Below, in pieces: positions 24,536-35,887 of a DNA stretch of 64,000 nucleotides. Each line of letters begins with the position of its first letter. Positions within the stretch are counted from its first letter, which is position 1. The translations under genes were made by a program, and so were the position numbers. Below the pieces are notes generated by a model that made no database searches, was not told the DNA's origin, and was given only the letters and a program-made list of their open reading frames with translations. Source of the DNA: Schizochytrium sp. TIO01. Its lineage: Eukaryota > Sar > Bigyra > Thraustochytrida > Thraustochytriidae. The stretch covers positions 5,455,483 to 5,519,482 of the forward strand of contig SMSO01000032.1 in assembly GCA_004764695.1 (NCBI GenBank). The letters run 5' to 3'.

Positions 24536-24848
24536 TTAAAATAGAACGAACATATTTCTATTTTTTAATTCTGAAAATTGGCAAAATAACAGGAACTGTA
24601 AAAGAAAAAGAAAGAAAGAAAAAAGGAAAGAAAAAAGGAAAGAAAAAGGAAGGAAGGGAAAGCATGTTTAGTCGAAAGGGCGATACGAGCAAGGGAACAA
24701 ACATGCCTAGGTCCGATAATTGAGAACACACATTCACACACCCAAGTAATATGGACGGACAACGTTCATGAGGTCAGGGCTTCTCAAGCTAGAGTGATAT
24801 CACCTAACCTGCCGATATAACCAGGCATCTCCACCTGCGTGATATCAG

Positions 24849-26600
24849 TCACATAATTCCGCTCAGAGTGTTGAGCATCGCGATCTGCTTCACGAGCACT
24901 GAGTCGAAGAAGTGTGAAATACGATCTTGAAGGACGTTGGAAGTATCATTTTCACGAATGACTATCGTTATCACCGTCAGAAGATCATTCGGAATCATTG
25001 TTTCAATGCTGCCCATTATTGTGCGAATATTGGAAAAGGGAGACATTCCATCAACATCCGGTGCAGCAGAACGACGGTTGGCCACAAAAAATGCAAGGCC
25101 AGACAATTTAAGGCCTAGATCTTCAATTTCCACATCGTAGAAAGAATCGGAGTTTTCCACTCGAAAGAGTAACACGTTCTTTTCAAGACAACCCTCAGCA
25201 CTAATTGGTATCATGGGAGGTCAGGACTCTTCACGTTTGGATCCATAGGGTAACCACAGTTATGTCGAGGTCAAATCATGTACAAGAAGGTGGATCGGTT
25301 CCTTCTACTTCGCAGTTCCAAAACTTGGACAACAAGCTGAGAGCGTAAAGCTTCGACACCTTCCACAGCTGGATGCGCATGTGAGTGTATGACCACCCAC
25401 CACACCAACAATCTCGTGAGGTGCAGAAATCAGCAGGGGAGGCATCTTGACCAAATGACCGGTGTAACTAGATATCTGGTAAAGTCCTGCATTGACACCT
25501 AAGCTGATCGTAAGTGGATTCAAGCGAACAAATCCCTGAATCGTATTGATACTCCCCAAAGGCGATTTTAGATATATCTTTGTTTCAGTTATTGTAAGGT
25601 GTAGAAGCATTCTCTTCAATATCTCCAATGCCTCTTCGCAGTATGGAAACCATTTGGATGGTTTTTAATGACGGGATCCACACGTAATTAAAGCAACTGA
25701 GGACATGCACGTATCAAGAGAAAAGTAAGTAGATACATCCTCCACTACCGCCTCGCGAACAATTTGCATCTCCTCAAAACGCTCACTTGCGTCAAGAAGA
25801 ACCAACCTTTCTTGTATAGATAGATAACTTTAGTGCGAACTCATAAAAACAAGGATTTCCATCAATATCATTCAGGGAAGCGCGTAGATTCAGTCATTCC
25901 TGAATACAAAGGCGATCGTTCACCGTGCCCAGCGATGACTCAGACGAGTCGAGATGACGAGCAGCACGGATAAGAATATGCATGTAAAAACTGCCTCCGA
26001 ATCGAGTCATAACATCAGGATAGTTACGCACAGCATGAAGTAACTGGACCATCGCATTTGGGATAGCATTTGTAACCGTAGTTTTTTAAGTAACGACCAG
26101 CAAAGATGGACATAGGCCTGTCAGGTGACACAGAGATTGTCTTACCAGTGATCTCTTCCTAAGAAGTGGTGTATCTTTACTTCGTCTGACGTAGAATCCG
26201 GTTCTATACCTTCAAATAAAGAAGCGATGCTAGTAACCCAAATGGATTATGTGTTCTTGAGATGAGGCAATCGAACGATTGCAATCGAAACATTGCTTCT
26301 TTTACCGACTCATCCATCTTGTCAAAGTTTGCCTTCGGTCTGTTTGTTGGAGATATCCAACGAATGTCATACTTTGGTTCGCCAACTAGTCCTATTATAT
26401 CTCCTGTCAAGGTCTGAAAATTGTCCTTGGCGAGCGGGTATCGATCTTTCCAACCTAGATCAAACCAGCACAACTTTTGACTTGCGTGACCGAATGATGG
26501 AGGGACAGGGGGAAGAGGCAAATAGATTCATGGACACCGGCCACGGCCCCGGCCATCGCAATATTAAAAAAATGCATTCTGCAATTGAGTGCCTGTAAGG
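24849..26600 (-). pseudogene. Heavily eroded, unidentified protein gene
   Basis: At least five minus-strand segments read convincingly as protein but lie in different frames, separated by stops: about 26590-26207, 26130-25890, 25850-25660, 25640-25307 and 25235-24849. Recognisable pieces include CWFDLGWKDRYPLAKDNF, AMVQLLHAVRNYPDVMTRFG, FEEMQIVREAVVEDVSTYF and PLLISAPHEIVGVVGGHTL. They keep one strand and one order, so they look like a single ancestral protein of roughly 500-580 residues. No consistent GT-AG introns explain the frame changes. I do not recognise the family; no reverse transcriptase, transposase, polymerase or kinase motif is visible. A long-dead captured gene or viral insertion is possible but unproven. 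Confidence 0.6.
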
Positions 26601-29540
26601 TGTCAAATTTTCGCTGCAACGAGAAGGTGTTGAGATCGAAAGGCTTATTCAGGCCTTTAGCACGGATGTTCCCGATATACCCAGGAGGTCTTTAGCTCGT
26701 TTCCAGTAAGTTCATGGACTATCTTCATTGCAAGTTATTCGCGATGATGAATGCTCTGTATTTATACGCCTCTCAGCCAATGTTAGGAGAAGGGCGCATA
26801 GAGAATTTACAGCACTTTTGCGCAATCAGGGCATCCTTTTTATTTTATATTGGACGTCTTAGCGATGGAGATCCTAATTGCCAGGACGATGAATGCGATC
26901 CCTTCTTTAAATCTCAGCACGAGCAGTACATCGGTTACGCAATTAGGTTATGAAACGATATGTTGCAGTTACAATGTGGGACGAGCTATCCAACCCCATG
27001 CGGTTTTTGTTTCTTGAGGAATCGTATCGAGCTTGTTTTAGCCCTTCTATTGCATTGTGAGCACAGAAGACTTGTACTTCACTGGTGAGGAGATTCGCTC
27101 GGGCAACCTGGGTCATGTGACCTAGAACGATATGCCGAGACCAGTCTGTTCAAGTCGATTTTTTTGATTTATTTTTTAAAACAATTTTAATACCTATGTA
27201 GACCTACTTCGGATGGTTTCTCAGCTGCTCGATACCGCCGGTTGCAACGCATTGTCTTGTTCTAGGCTAGAGCGTCATATTGCATGTTTACCTTCGAGAA
27301 CTCTGCGGGTACAGTCTGGCTGACTGTGTCAGCCTCAATATTGTCCATGAAGTAATCGGAGTTTTACTTTAACATGACGTTCTCAGAACATGTCTTATGA
27401 GCATGATAGCATATGATTTACACCTCTCTCCAGCAATGCGATGGCAAAGAGGTCCGAGAAAGCGCTACGCTCAGAAAGCGATGGTACAACGAATGGCAGA
27501 ACGACGAAGTTGTGAGTGCTTATGGATCTGGGTTTCCTCGTATTACGACTCTCTGTTCACCACCATGATTGCTGTTCACGGTCTCACCTCAGCGCAGCAA
27601 CTCGCAAGCAAAGTAGACCAAGTGAAATTCCTGTGTGACTCTTGCTTTTGTTGCTGGCAGTGTTCACGGTTTTACATCTTGCCACGTCATCCCTAGCAGA
27701 CATCTCCCGTTCGCTTGCATGGGCTCATCATCATCGATGAGTGCTTTGTCACCATCTAGCAGGTCAAAGTGCTGGCAGCGGTGTCGAGATGTGCTTTCTG
27801 TGCTGTACAAGACCAACCAATCGCACAAAGCAAATTGCAAGATCATAATCTAAAATAAGCATCTCTAACTAAAGCAGTAACTAGTGATTGCTCTGCACCT
27901 GAAAAAGTCCCGTGGCAACTGCTGATGACTTGCCAAATCTCCCGATCGAGCTCCTTGCGAACTCCAAAGCAAAGCCTAAGAAGATGCGATTGTTGTATAT
28001 ACATACACGCATCACATAGTTGAATTAAGGTTAGGCATCCAAGTTTCACATTGTGCTGCAATGGCATATTTTAGACACTCTCATAATGTAGTTCATCGTC
28101 ACAGTGTCATTGGACGCACTTCGCTCTCCCACATACATTCTAAAGCGTCCATAACTGCACAAACACAGCGGTAACTGCATCCTCCAAAGCCCTCTTCAAC
28201 CTCACGTCAATGCAAGAATAGCAATAGTAGTGAGTTCACGAAAGTTTATACAAGTTCAAGTTGGTTTTCACCTCCTGCTGAGGCGTCATATATCAATACA
28301 TACGCTTAGAAGCGCATTTCTTACGACTCTTAGTGTTTAGGACAGTAGGCCTAGGACCCGCGAATTCACCAACCGAGTCCGATGTGACCACCAATAAACC
28401 CCCTGGAACTGCCTACAAGTAACATGGATTTCACATATCGCGTATACTATATTCATAATAATCTGTATTTATCTGTACTATGCAATTAATGTTCTGTTCC
28501 CAAATGCGAGCTTTGGGACTGTAGTGGAGAAAAGCAGAGGAAAACAAGGAATGGGAACTTGCTAGGAAATGAGAAAAGTTAAAATCGAAGAAGGGTTAGT
28601 CACTGCTATGTGAGCGCCTAGCAAGCAAAAATGTTTAAAGCCTTATGGGTAGCAGCACATAGCACTAGGATACGTACGGGTACCTCTAAGGAAATGAAGG
28701 AAATGAAGAGTCGAAGAAACGTGGGGAAAGTATGAATGAATATGGGAAATGAATGAGTGAATGAGTGAATGAATGAATGAAGGAATGAATGTGATCAAAG
28801 TCGGCAGCAAATCCCAATCAAATTGGCGGAGAAAGGTCTCGAGCAAACCAGGTACGTTTGGGACGTTTGGGACGGGAGGAGAGAGGGAATGCACACGGTT
28901 CTTGTGCTGATCAGCGTTCGTAGACCCTGGGATTCACGAAAGCTGCCGGTGCTGGTCTTGGTTTCTTTCTTTCATCGATGGTGCACGCTGAGGTCTAGTT
29001 CATGGTGCTTTTTTGTTATGTTGGTTTTGTTGTTTCTGAAGGACGTATAATATGGGCGTAACACCAGCGTCTCAAGAATTACACGAGGCGATGGAAGAGG
29101 GAGCGGAGACTCGATTATATTTAAGCGCACGTGAAAGGAACTCGGACCGGGGTCTCGCCATGTTGTTGTTTTCATAAGCATTGCATACATTGATAATAAG
29201 GAGGTAGGTAGGCCTACCATGAAGCTCTAATCAACTGAAAGCAAGATGGCCCATCAACAGAGACCGCACACAAAAGAAAAACAATGTAGGGCACACTGGG
29301 GCGGCGAGGTGGCGAATATACATACGAGGGGCATCATGTACTCCTGGGGACGTTCAGTATGTATGATCGAGACACGTAAAAGCATGAAAACTGACGGTAA
29401 ATTACTGTTGTTTGGGTTTTATTTATTTATTTATTTATTTATTTATTGAATTCATGAATGAATGGAATTACTTGCGGACGGATAGAAAGTCACACGAGTA
29501 AGTGCTTCATTCAAACATAAGGACAAACATCGAGGTCAAC
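26601..29540. other. Gene-poor spacer upstream of the H3 variant
   Basis: No supported gene. Short frames at 26714-26953 and 27397-27696 lack starts, motifs or splice support. A GAATGAATGAGT tetranucleotide array lies at about 28747-28791 and a TTTA run at about 29415-29447. The latter sits 95 bases before the H3 start codon, within its likely promoter or leader. Confidence 0.45.
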
Positions 29541-29960
29541 ATGGCACGAACGAAGCAGACTGCTCATAAGTGGGTTGGCGCAAAAGCCCCTCGGATGCAA
29601 ACTATGCTTGTAAGTCCCCTCAAACACAACCTTGAGGGAGGTGTGCGAAAGGACGAAGAATACTACTGTGGCAACAATGTAGTCGTGTGCAGTGATAGCC
29701 ATAGCGCAATGTCTTCAGACTTTTTGATTCGCAGACGCGCCTTCAAACGCATTATCCGCGTGCTTATGGAACGCTACACCCATGATGAGGACATGAAATT
29801 CCAAGGAAATGCCGTTTTGGCTATTCAAGAAGCCACAGAAGACTACCTCATCGGTCTTTTTGAAGATGCAAATTTGTGTGCTCTCGCAGACAAGCGCGAA
29901 ACAATTCAACCCAAAGATATTCAGCTGGCACGTCGCATCCGTGGGGACCCTTGCTGGTAA
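29541..29960 (+). CDS. Divergent histone H3 variant
   Basis: ATG 29541 opens a 139-residue intronless frame; the frame extends upstream only through a TTG. The first eight residues, MARTKQTA, equal canonical H3, so K4 is kept; K9 and the GAKAPR segment around K14 are also recognisable. Beyond that the tail diverges: the ARKS motif around K27 is gone, and the alpha-N segment is replaced by a Cys/Ser-rich stretch (VVVCSDSHSAMSSD). The histone fold resumes at LIRRRAFKRI and is well kept at ATEDYLIGLFEDANLCAL and IQPKDIQLARRIRG, ending DPCW instead of ERA. Loop 1 has the ordinary length, which argues against a CENP-A-type centromeric variant. The GGV(R/K)K signature stays in register, so the divergent part is exon and not an unspliced intron. 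Confidence 0.9.
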   Translation: MARTKQTAHKWVGAKAPRMQTMLVSPLKHNLEGGVRKDEEYYCGNNVVVCSDSHSAMSSDFLIRRRAFKRIIRVLMERYTHDEDMKFQGNAVLAIQEATEDYLIGLFEDANLCALADKRETIQPKDIQLARRIRGDPCW

Positions 29961-31719
29961 TGCTGGTGACGGTAGCCTTAGATGTTCTGCTATGTGCCAT
30001 GGAAACGATACTAAATGTACAAAAGTCTGATTTGGGTTCCTGCTGAGGTATTCTGCACCATCCACCGCAACCACCTCATCATATAGATAACGCTTAGCTA
30101 CTTGACTGTCTAGCGTCGAACATCGTAGCCTCTTTAGCTCCTTCTTTGCTAATGTAAAATGTCATATTTGGCTGCAATTAAACATTAGCCAGACCCAATT
30201 ATTGTCAAATCAAAGAAAAAATTATCGTACCGAAACCTCAATAATTATCTCTGAGTCATTTTAAGCTTTGATCAGCACGTAGTATTTGAGTTTTCTTTCT
30301 TTAAAAAGCAGAAGAAACACTTTCAATTATTTTGTTTCAAATTCGAAAGACATATTGCTGAGCTCTACTGTAACAGAAAAAGGAATCTTATTCGTGGAGT
30401 TTTAATGCAGGGTATTCATTTATTGTACTAAGAATTTGTGTTACATCAAATGTGACACAAATGCTTATCTCGAATTCAAAAAACAAAATCTTACTATAAT
30501 ATTACGCATCGGGGCCATGGGGTGTCTTAAATCTTGTCTCAAATCAATTATTTGATTTCAAAATGCATCATTCCTTCAAATGAACATGCATTATTTTCTG
30601 CTTTGGATTATGAGACTATCATAGTAGTGAAAGACAACACGCAACAGTACACAATGACAATTTTGTTCATGTTTATTTAGTGTAAACATACTGCAAGACT
30701 GTCTCTTAATGCTTAATCTTTTTACAAAATTACTGCATCTTTGGCAAACTAAAGACTTTGCGACTTAACTTTTCCCATTCTCCCCTTTGAAAAAACGTCG
30801 GAAAAGAAGAAAAAACTCATTCAAACTTTAAGATGTAAGCAACATTAACAGCTTCACAAGATCCCACAAGTCTTATCACAGTTCCAAGTCAGTCCGGGTT
30901 CAGGAAACTCGACCAGAGTGAGGGGTAGAGTAAGTCAATTACCTACGACCGATTAGATGGACTTTCAAGTTCCCATATTATGATATGTGAGGTGTTTCTA
31001 AAACCAGACTCAAATGATTCTTCCAAATAATCAAACGTATATAATACCCCTATTACCAGATTTCTATGCCTGTGTCAAATCTCCGTTGAAAGGAATACCA
31101 TGGCACTGCAGGAATAGTACAAAGCATTCATCGTCACACGAAAAGACATGCTGCTTGATACACCAAATAAGCTCCACCAGAGGGAACTGGCAATAGGAAG
31201 TGAATGCCGATGAAAACGGCTATCGCACACTGCCAACTTAACCCAGCATCTATAATCTTGGTAGCAGAATCATTTATGATATTCCAGAATTGCTTATCTT
31301 ACAAATTATAAGCCTTTAGGATCTATAAGAAGGCAAACGAAGATCAAGTTGATGAAGTTTCGATTAGCGCATGATCTTCTTTTCTCCTTTCTCCTGTTTC
31401 CTTTTTTTGTTTTATTATTATTGTTCTAGTTTAAAGAAGAAGAAATGGCTTAGGCCCTCTGGAGTCTTTTGAGAGCTCTAAGATATGATCAAGAAAAAAT
31501 CCTTAAAATCGTTTCAAACAACTAATTTTTGTATTGAGTTAATGCGCGCAGGTAATAGTTAAAGCCTTAAAATATTGCAAACTGTGAATCAACGTTAGGA
31601 AGTATTGCAAATCTGTTGCGACGCTCACACAAAGAGTTGCCAAGTGGTCTAGTAACCTCGTGGTTGCATAATGCTTCGATTTGAGACTCCCGCCCCTTGC
31701 CAAGTGAGCACTCTACATT
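29961..31719. other. A/T-rich non-coding spacer
   Basis: About 1.75 kb of A/T-rich DNA. I see no open frame with protein character and no strong repeat. Confidence 0.55.
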
Positions 31720-33012
31720 CTAAGGATTCGTAGACCGCATACGGAGACCAGCTCGAGTAGCTATCATCTTAACTTGCTTTTCGGTCTGTATGGAGTGACC
31801 CGTAAACCAAGTTTTTACAAATATTTCTCCAGGTCGACGCTCTTCTCCTCTGCGTTTACCCATCTTGCAGTATTTGTCTGGGTTTGGCTCATAGCTTGTC
31901 AGTACGACATGACTTTGGACGATATATTGATTTTTAATTTGACCATCACCATGTTGACTCTTTTTTAGAACAGTCCATGCTTCTCCGACTGGTGTTACAT
32001 ACCTAAGATACGAACGAATATGTTCAATTCGTTTCTGAGTTCTACTGTGGAGCGTGGAGAGATCCGATGACCAAGCCTGTGTTCTTCTAATGTAAACATG
32101 TCTTGTGCTTTTGTCCATTTTGCTATGGTCGCATTCTGCAACATTCTTTGTGGCACTCTCGATAGTACTTTGATCTTTAGACTCGTGCTCTAAAATATCC
32201 TGATTCTTTTCTTTGTAATGGGCTAGTTCGCATTTGGGGTTTTTGATTCTGGCTTTAGCCCTCTTAGTTGATCGGCACGGACTAGGCTTTCTTTTCACCC
32301 CTGTTGTATTGCATGCTTGTTGTTTCGGAGAGCTCTCTAGAACATCATTGTTGCCAGATGCAATGCACTTGAAAAGATCCAATGCTTTCTTCGCACTCGC
32401 GCGCCTTGGTCGGCCCGAAGGCACTTCTATATTATCACTAACATGTGACTGAAGAGACGACAATCGGCCATTGTCACTACAGCCTTGGGTGTTATGAATG
32501 ACTCTAACCAGATCTCTTGATTTTACCTCATCACATGCATCATCTTGGCTGCCGAAGTGTGGAATCTGTTGACTATGCTCTGGATTGGTTTTCCTATCAA
32601 CTTCAGGGGGGCATTCTTCATTGCTTTGGGGAGGCAGCGTGTGTTTAGATCTCCATTCCTCATGGCGATTGTAAAAAAATTGCAAAGCGCACGAGAAATT
32701 GTCTGGGAGAAGAATTTGCAAATACGCGGTAAGTTGGCTTACTTCGTGAAAATTCATTGCAGCGGTCTCTTTATTGGCCCCAACTTTGTCAGGATGGCAC
32801 AAACGCAAACATAATCTACGAAACCTGCCTTTGCTCTGAAGTGACTGGTATATAGTTTTTTTAAGCTGCTCTTTTCCTAGAATATCCACAAGCTTCTTGA
32901 TGCGCAGTTGGATCTGATTCTCCATGCGCAAGGTGCTTGTCGTAACTGGTGTGTTTTCATATTGAGATAGGACACTCGCCCTAGCCTTGCAGTCACTCTT
33001 ACTCTGCAGCAT
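31720..33012 (-). CDS. J-domain-like nuclear protein
   Basis: The frame is open from about 33160 to 31720 without an ATG until 33012, which I use as start (430 residues); an upstream exon supplying an earlier start is possible. Near residue 73 the protein has CHPDKVGANKETAAMNFHEV, which fits helix II-HPD-helix III of a DnaJ domain, the part that stimulates Hsp70 ATPase. The usual YxxLG helix I is weak. The middle is polar and basic with nuclear-localisation-like clusters (GRPRRASAKK, KRKPSPCRSTKRAKARIK). The C-terminal about 130 residues are more ordered, with Y and W residues (RHVYIRRTQAWSSDL, ILVKTWFTG-like). A co-chaperone or clathrin-uncoating-type role cannot be inferred beyond the HPD motif. 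Confidence 0.65.
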   Translation of the reverse strand: MLQSKSDCKARASVLSQYENTPVTTSTLRMENQIQLRIKKLVDILGKEQLKKTIYQSLQSKGRFRRLCLRLCHPDKVGANKETAAMNFHEVSQLTAYLQILLPDNFSCALQFFYNRHEEWRSKHTLPPQSNEECPPEVDRKTNPEHSQQIPHFGSQDDACDEVKSRDLVRVIHNTQGCSDNGRLSSLQSHVSDNIEVPSGRPRRASAKKALDLFKCIASGNNDVLESSPKQQACNTTGVKRKPSPCRSTKRAKARIKNPKCELAHYKEKNQDILEHESKDQSTIESATKNVAECDHSKMDKSTRHVYIRRTQAWSSDLSTLHSRTQKRIEHIRSYLRYVTPVGEAWTVLKKSQHGDGQIKNQYIVQSHVVLTSYEPNPDKYCKMGKRRGEERRPGEIFVKTWFTGHSIQTEKQVKMIATRAGLRMRSTNP

Positions 33013-33869
33013 GTCCGCCAACTGTTTTGCGTAGGGCTCAACCTTCGCTTTGGGATGAGTGATGGCGAGCCTCACTTGCGTTTGAGGGCACGCGTGGGTT
33101 GTCTGTATTCCCTCAAGGCTGACCTGGACTCCTGACGAGGTTCCCGTCAGATTGGGCTAATCAACCTGTTCTTCTTCTTCTCCTAGTTTAGTCGTGGAAG
33201 GCGCTCGGTTCTATGCTTGCCTTAACGTACTATCGCAAATGAGGTCAGCCTGATCTCAATGCGGTCAGAGTTGTGTAATCTGCCGCACCAAAACATGCTA
33301 TACCTCATCACAGTTTGCGACCCTCATCGCTCTCATTATAATTATTTTAATCACTCATAATATGCTACTCTAGGAAACTATATAGTAATTTTTTTTTAAT
33401 CTTGTTCTAAATGTTCCTTTTGATAATAAAACGCTCTCAATGATTTGGCTTGCAGAGAAAATACTCCGACCGCTCCAGCAGACGACTCCGCCCACCTTCT
33501 GCTCCCTGAGGAGACTCGGACCGACTCTTGTAGCTTAGCATAAACCCGTACCTATAGAACGCTCCATGACAAAATAAAACAGCAACGCTCTCATCCCCCC
33601 AGGCTAGCGGCTCTTATCTAAGTTCTGTTGACCTCAAATAAGTAAACGCAATCAACAAGTTCGCCCAAACAAGAGACGTTTACAGGGTATTCGAGAGAGG
33701 TTCTGCCACAACCTAAGTCGCAGAACCATTGGAGGCATGTAGGCTATGGTGTCCAGTACTCCAACAGCACAAGAAGACCGAGGTTTTATGCTCAAACAAG
33801 CCAGCTCAGGAAAGGCTTCAAGAGCGCTCTCAAAATTGAATGAAGTTCCAAAGGTTCCACTAAGCCTCT
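33013..33869. other. Divergent promoter region
   Basis: This region lies between the J-domain-like gene (minus) and the first coiled-coil gene (plus). The open part upstream of 33012 may be coding or leader. A separate ATG at 33746 opens a 99-codon frame overlapping the next gene in another frame. I treat it as a possible upstream frame, not a gene. Confidence 0.4.
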
Positions 33870-35300
33870 ATGCACAGTCTAGGAATCACTCTAAATCAAG
33901 TTGTGAAGAAAGCAAATCGAGTTGGAAACCAAAGCAAACCCGAAACGAGAATAAAGCGCGGAGCTCTGGCGAACATAGCAGCGAGGAAGATGGTTGCACG
34001 TACGCCACGTGGCAAAAACGAGAGGCAATCCTCCCGCGCGCGTAGCAATGCTGACCTTGAGGGACCAGACGATCCCAGCCCACGCTCGGTGGCATCGATG
34101 AGCACAGCGGACTCGCCTGCCACTGTCGGGTCGAGTGCGCAAAAGCGAAGGGTTGAGGCAGACCATGCGTGGGATGAAATCACGCAGAGATCTGAAGAAT
34201 CGGCGGGGAAGAGACCCAAAAACCGAGATCCTCGGATTGTCGATGAAGAAGGAGAAAGAACTAAGGAGGCCCACTTGAAGACAGTATATGGAGAATTCTA
34301 TTCCGAGCTTCAAAATACAGAAGATGTAAACTCCAGTGTGAAAAAAGATCTTGAACGTGCGCTCAGCGGTATTCAAAAACAAGAAAAGTCTATTGGGAGA
34401 ATGCATGTCTTGAGTAAGAAGGCTATGAGACTGGCTCGAACGGATACAATTGAATGGAGACACAGATTTGAGCAACTGATCGCCTTCTTCCATAAGCAGA
34501 CGGACCTGGTTAGTAAGCTTCACGAAGACATTGATCGCCTCAACAAGGAGATTGATTCGGCAGAGCCCGGTCAAAATGAGAACTCTGATGATATATCTGC
34601 GCTCAATCAACAAATTGTTGATCTGACCAATGATAAAGAGACTCTCATTCGGGAAAACAAATCCCTGGAAGGGGACAAGGAAAGGCTTATCGAGCAACGC
34701 GACACCTTGGAGAAGCAGCTTGCGGAGGAGAAGGAGAAGCTTGAACGTGCGAGTTTGGACCTTGCCAAGGTGGTAGCTGAGTCCAATCTCCCCAAGAATG
34801 TGGATAGCGTTTTTGCGCACGCGTTCTTTGAAAACCGACGCAAGGAAAATGACATGCTAAGCATTGGAAATCGTCTTTCAAATGATGCCAAGGACTACGA
34901 TGAGTTGTCCGTAGAGTACGTCAAAATGATCTATTCTGACAACTCACCTATTTCAATGGAATCATCTGACAAAGAGATCCTGCAGAAGCCTATTTGGAAA
35001 TGCGGCGAACAACTTCAAGGTCCCCAATTTAAGGTTGTTCGCGAAATCATTTTGCGCACTGGTTGCATTCCTGGCCGAGGTGGTTATGTTTGGCTCTGTA
35101 AGAACAAGTTCGACAACAATTCGGAAGATCTTGAACGGTTTGTTGCCGAGAAGATTCTTACTGATGCCAATGTTGATCTTAGTGAGAGGGCTTCGAATCA
35201 GAGGTTCAAGACAATTCAAAAGGTGTTTACCTCTCTCAGAGTCGAGCCCTTGTTACTTTGCGATAGGGAGTCTCATGCCTCTTCATCCTCTTCTTCTTAG
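33870..35300 (+). CDS. Coiled-coil protein with C-terminal globular domain
   Basis: ATG 33870 gives 476 residues; ATG 33990 is an alternative start that would drop 40 basic residues. Residues 1-125 are basic and Ser/Pro-rich, probably disordered. Residues about 195-300 form a long coiled coil (QQIVDLTNDKETLIREN, LEKQLAEEKEKLERA). The last about 170 residues look folded, with WKCGEQLQGPQF, ILRTGCIPGRGGYVWLCKNKF and a final helix; they end in a poly-Ser tail. I do not recognise the family. Its C-terminal region differs from that of the neighbouring coiled-coil gene, so the two are not obvious duplicates. A scaffold or cytoskeletal role would be a guess. Confidence 0.75.
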   Translation: MHSLGITLNQVVKKANRVGNQSKPETRIKRGALANIAARKMVARTPRGKNERQSSRARSNADLEGPDDPSPRSVASMSTADSPATVGSSAQKRRVEADHAWDEITQRSEESAGKRPKNRDPRIVDEEGERTKEAHLKTVYGEFYSELQNTEDVNSSVKKDLERALSGIQKQEKSIGRMHVLSKKAMRLARTDTIEWRHRFEQLIAFFHKQTDLVSKLHEDIDRLNKEIDSAEPGQNENSDDISALNQQIVDLTNDKETLIRENKSLEGDKERLIEQRDTLEKQLAEEKEKLERASLDLAKVVAESNLPKNVDSVFAHAFFENRRKENDMLSIGNRLSNDAKDYDELSVEYVKMIYSDNSPISMESSDKEILQKPIWKCGEQLQGPQFKVVREIILRTGCIPGRGGYVWLCKNKFDNNSEDLERFVAEKILTDANVDLSERASNQRFKTIQKVFTSLRVEPLLLCDRESHASSSSSS

Positions 35301-35887
35301 GCAAGCTCCACCACGCAGACTTTGCTTTTTCTGGCCAACAGTAAGCCGGTACTGCCTTTGCGGATCGCCAGAGGCGTTCTAAATCTCGCATTATAACGAT
35401 AAGATATGGTTCTTTTTTTGGTTTTCTAAAAGATATGAGCGTCATTATTTCTAACAACTTCTTTTAATTCGGGCACTACCTACCCAACTACCTGCTGTTT
35501 AGATTCGGTCCTCGCCAGACATCAGTTGCCTCTCTCATCAAGATTAGTAATGCGCACTCAAGTTGAGCACAGTAATGGGCACTATTCCTCTTTTTTTTTT
35601 TTTTTTTTTTTAAATTAAAATTAATTAATGAAAAGGTATTTTTAATGTTCTCCGCGCAATAGATAAATAACAAGGTAAAGAGGGGAAGCGCGCGGAGTCC
35701 AAGAACCTTGAATAGAAAAATGACGACGGGGCCATTTTTTTTAGAAACTTAGAAAACTGCACCATTGGATCTTGAGCAACCTGGGTCATTCAGAGTTTGC
35801 ATGGTGTACCTATGGTGGCCTGTGTAACCAGATTTCCAAGTGATTGGTGTTCGCGGCTACAGCAAGTAAAGTCCTTACGAAGTGACG
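35301..35887. other. Short intergenic region with poly-T run
   Basis: A run of 21 T residues at about 35591-35611 is followed by TTAAAT-rich DNA. No coding signal. It separates two tandem plus-strand genes and should hold one 3' end and one promoter. Confidence 0.55.

Noticed and set aside
29610-29718. Possible intron in the H3 variant (GTAAGT donor, CTTCAG acceptor)
   Set aside because: Removing it breaks the frame at once, and the unspliced protein stays in register with H3 at the GGVRK segment.
33891-34820. Long minus-strand open frame (309 codons) inside the first coiled-coil gene
   Set aside because: It is the antisense of a well-supported coding region, with hydrophobic low-complexity translation and no motif.
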